Of a DNA stretch of 6,491 nucleotides, positions 6,417 to 6,491 are shown in pieces. Position 1 is the stretch's first letter. Each line of letters opens with the position of its first letter. The notes beneath the pieces were generated by a model. The model saw nothing but the letters and a program-made list of their open reading frames with translations. It was not told the DNA's origin and searched no databases. The stretch is from Pseudomonadota bacterium. GTDB taxonomy: Bacteria; Pseudomonadota; Alphaproteobacteria; Rhizobiales; Xanthobacteraceae. The stretch lies in assembly GCA_023405565.1 (NCBI GenBank), contig JAEXXW010000614.1:1-6491 (forward strand), in the 5' to 3' direction. Made by a program: the position numbers and the translations under genes.

Positions 6417-6491
6417 CGCTGGATCAGCGAGAGTGGATGTTTTTTCCGCGACCGATTCATGATCGGCATGACCTGACCAGGGCTTTGGAAC

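Larger units (their letters stand above)
6334..6491. other. Unassigned 158-base tail downstream of binding-protein gene
   Basis: No gene can be assigned. It starts with an inverted repeat (6356-6374), then a GACATATTTGTC repeat (6405-6416), a T-run (6440-6445) and a small inverted repeat CCGAT/ATCGG (6452-6466). Three frames are open to the window edge: minus strand with a stop at 6369-6371 (40 sense codons), a second minus frame of similar length, and plus strand from an ATG at 6437. None has a recognisable motif or a strong ribosome-binding site, so either a convergent gene end or an upstream region of a further plus-strand gene is possible. Confidence 0.5.

Noticed and set aside
6440..6466. 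T-run plus CCGAT/ATCGG hairpin as an intrinsic terminator
   Set aside because: The T-run precedes the stem on the plus strand and becomes an A-run after it on the minus strand, so neither orientation fits a terminator.
1..6491. Mobile element, CRISPR array, tRNA/rRNA or toxin-antitoxin system
   Set aside because: No transposase or integrase, no repeat-spacer pattern, no terminal inverted repeats, and no RNA gene signature were seen on either strand; the gene content is a coherent transport locus.

Overview
The window is GC-rich DNA (roughly 60% by eye) from a proteobacterium. The best guess is an alphaproteobacterium of the Bradyrhizobium/Rhodopseudomonas/Hyphomicrobiales kind. That guess rests on the LivM-LivG fusion permease/ATPase, the long LivH variant, codon use and the divergent MarR-controlled layout; there is no rRNA or marker gene to prove it. 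Nearly all bases are coding, and no gene-free stretch reaches 300 bases.

Layout. On the minus strand, read from about 4432 down to 1, lies a tightly packed operon of four genes: a LivH-type permease (3383-4432), a fused LivM permease/LivG ATPase (1617-3383), a LivF ATPase (901-1620) and a thiolase-like (SCP-x type) protein (1-904) cut by the window edge. The junctions are TAATG, ATGA and ATGA overlaps, so the genes are almost certainly co-transcribed and translationally coupled. Divergently, on the plus strand, are a MarR-family regulator (4509-5075) and a periplasmic substrate-binding protein with a clear signal peptide (5182-6333). A 76-base divergent promoter region separates the two arms. 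A 106-base gap precedes the binding-protein gene, and 158 bases of unassigned sequence follow it.

How it works together. The binding protein, LivH, LivM-LivG and LivF make one complete HAAT-family (branched-chain amino acid type) ABC importer. Relatives of this importer carry not only Leu/Ile/Val but also aromatic acids, amides, urea and other small carboxylates. Coupling to a thiolase-like acyl-CoA protein and a MarR regulator suggests uptake of an aromatic or other organic acid that is degraded as a CoA thioester, rather than plain amino-acid transport. That substrate is inferred, not shown.

The most interesting points are a CTAAATTT-centred box shared by the divergent promoter region and the binding-protein promoter (a candidate MarR operator), a possible third related site after the binding-protein gene, loss of the thiolase nucleophile cysteine, an enlarged LivH, and ribosome-binding sites written inside the conserved C-terminal codons of the ABC proteins. 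I see no mobile element, CRISPR array, RNA gene or clearly new system.
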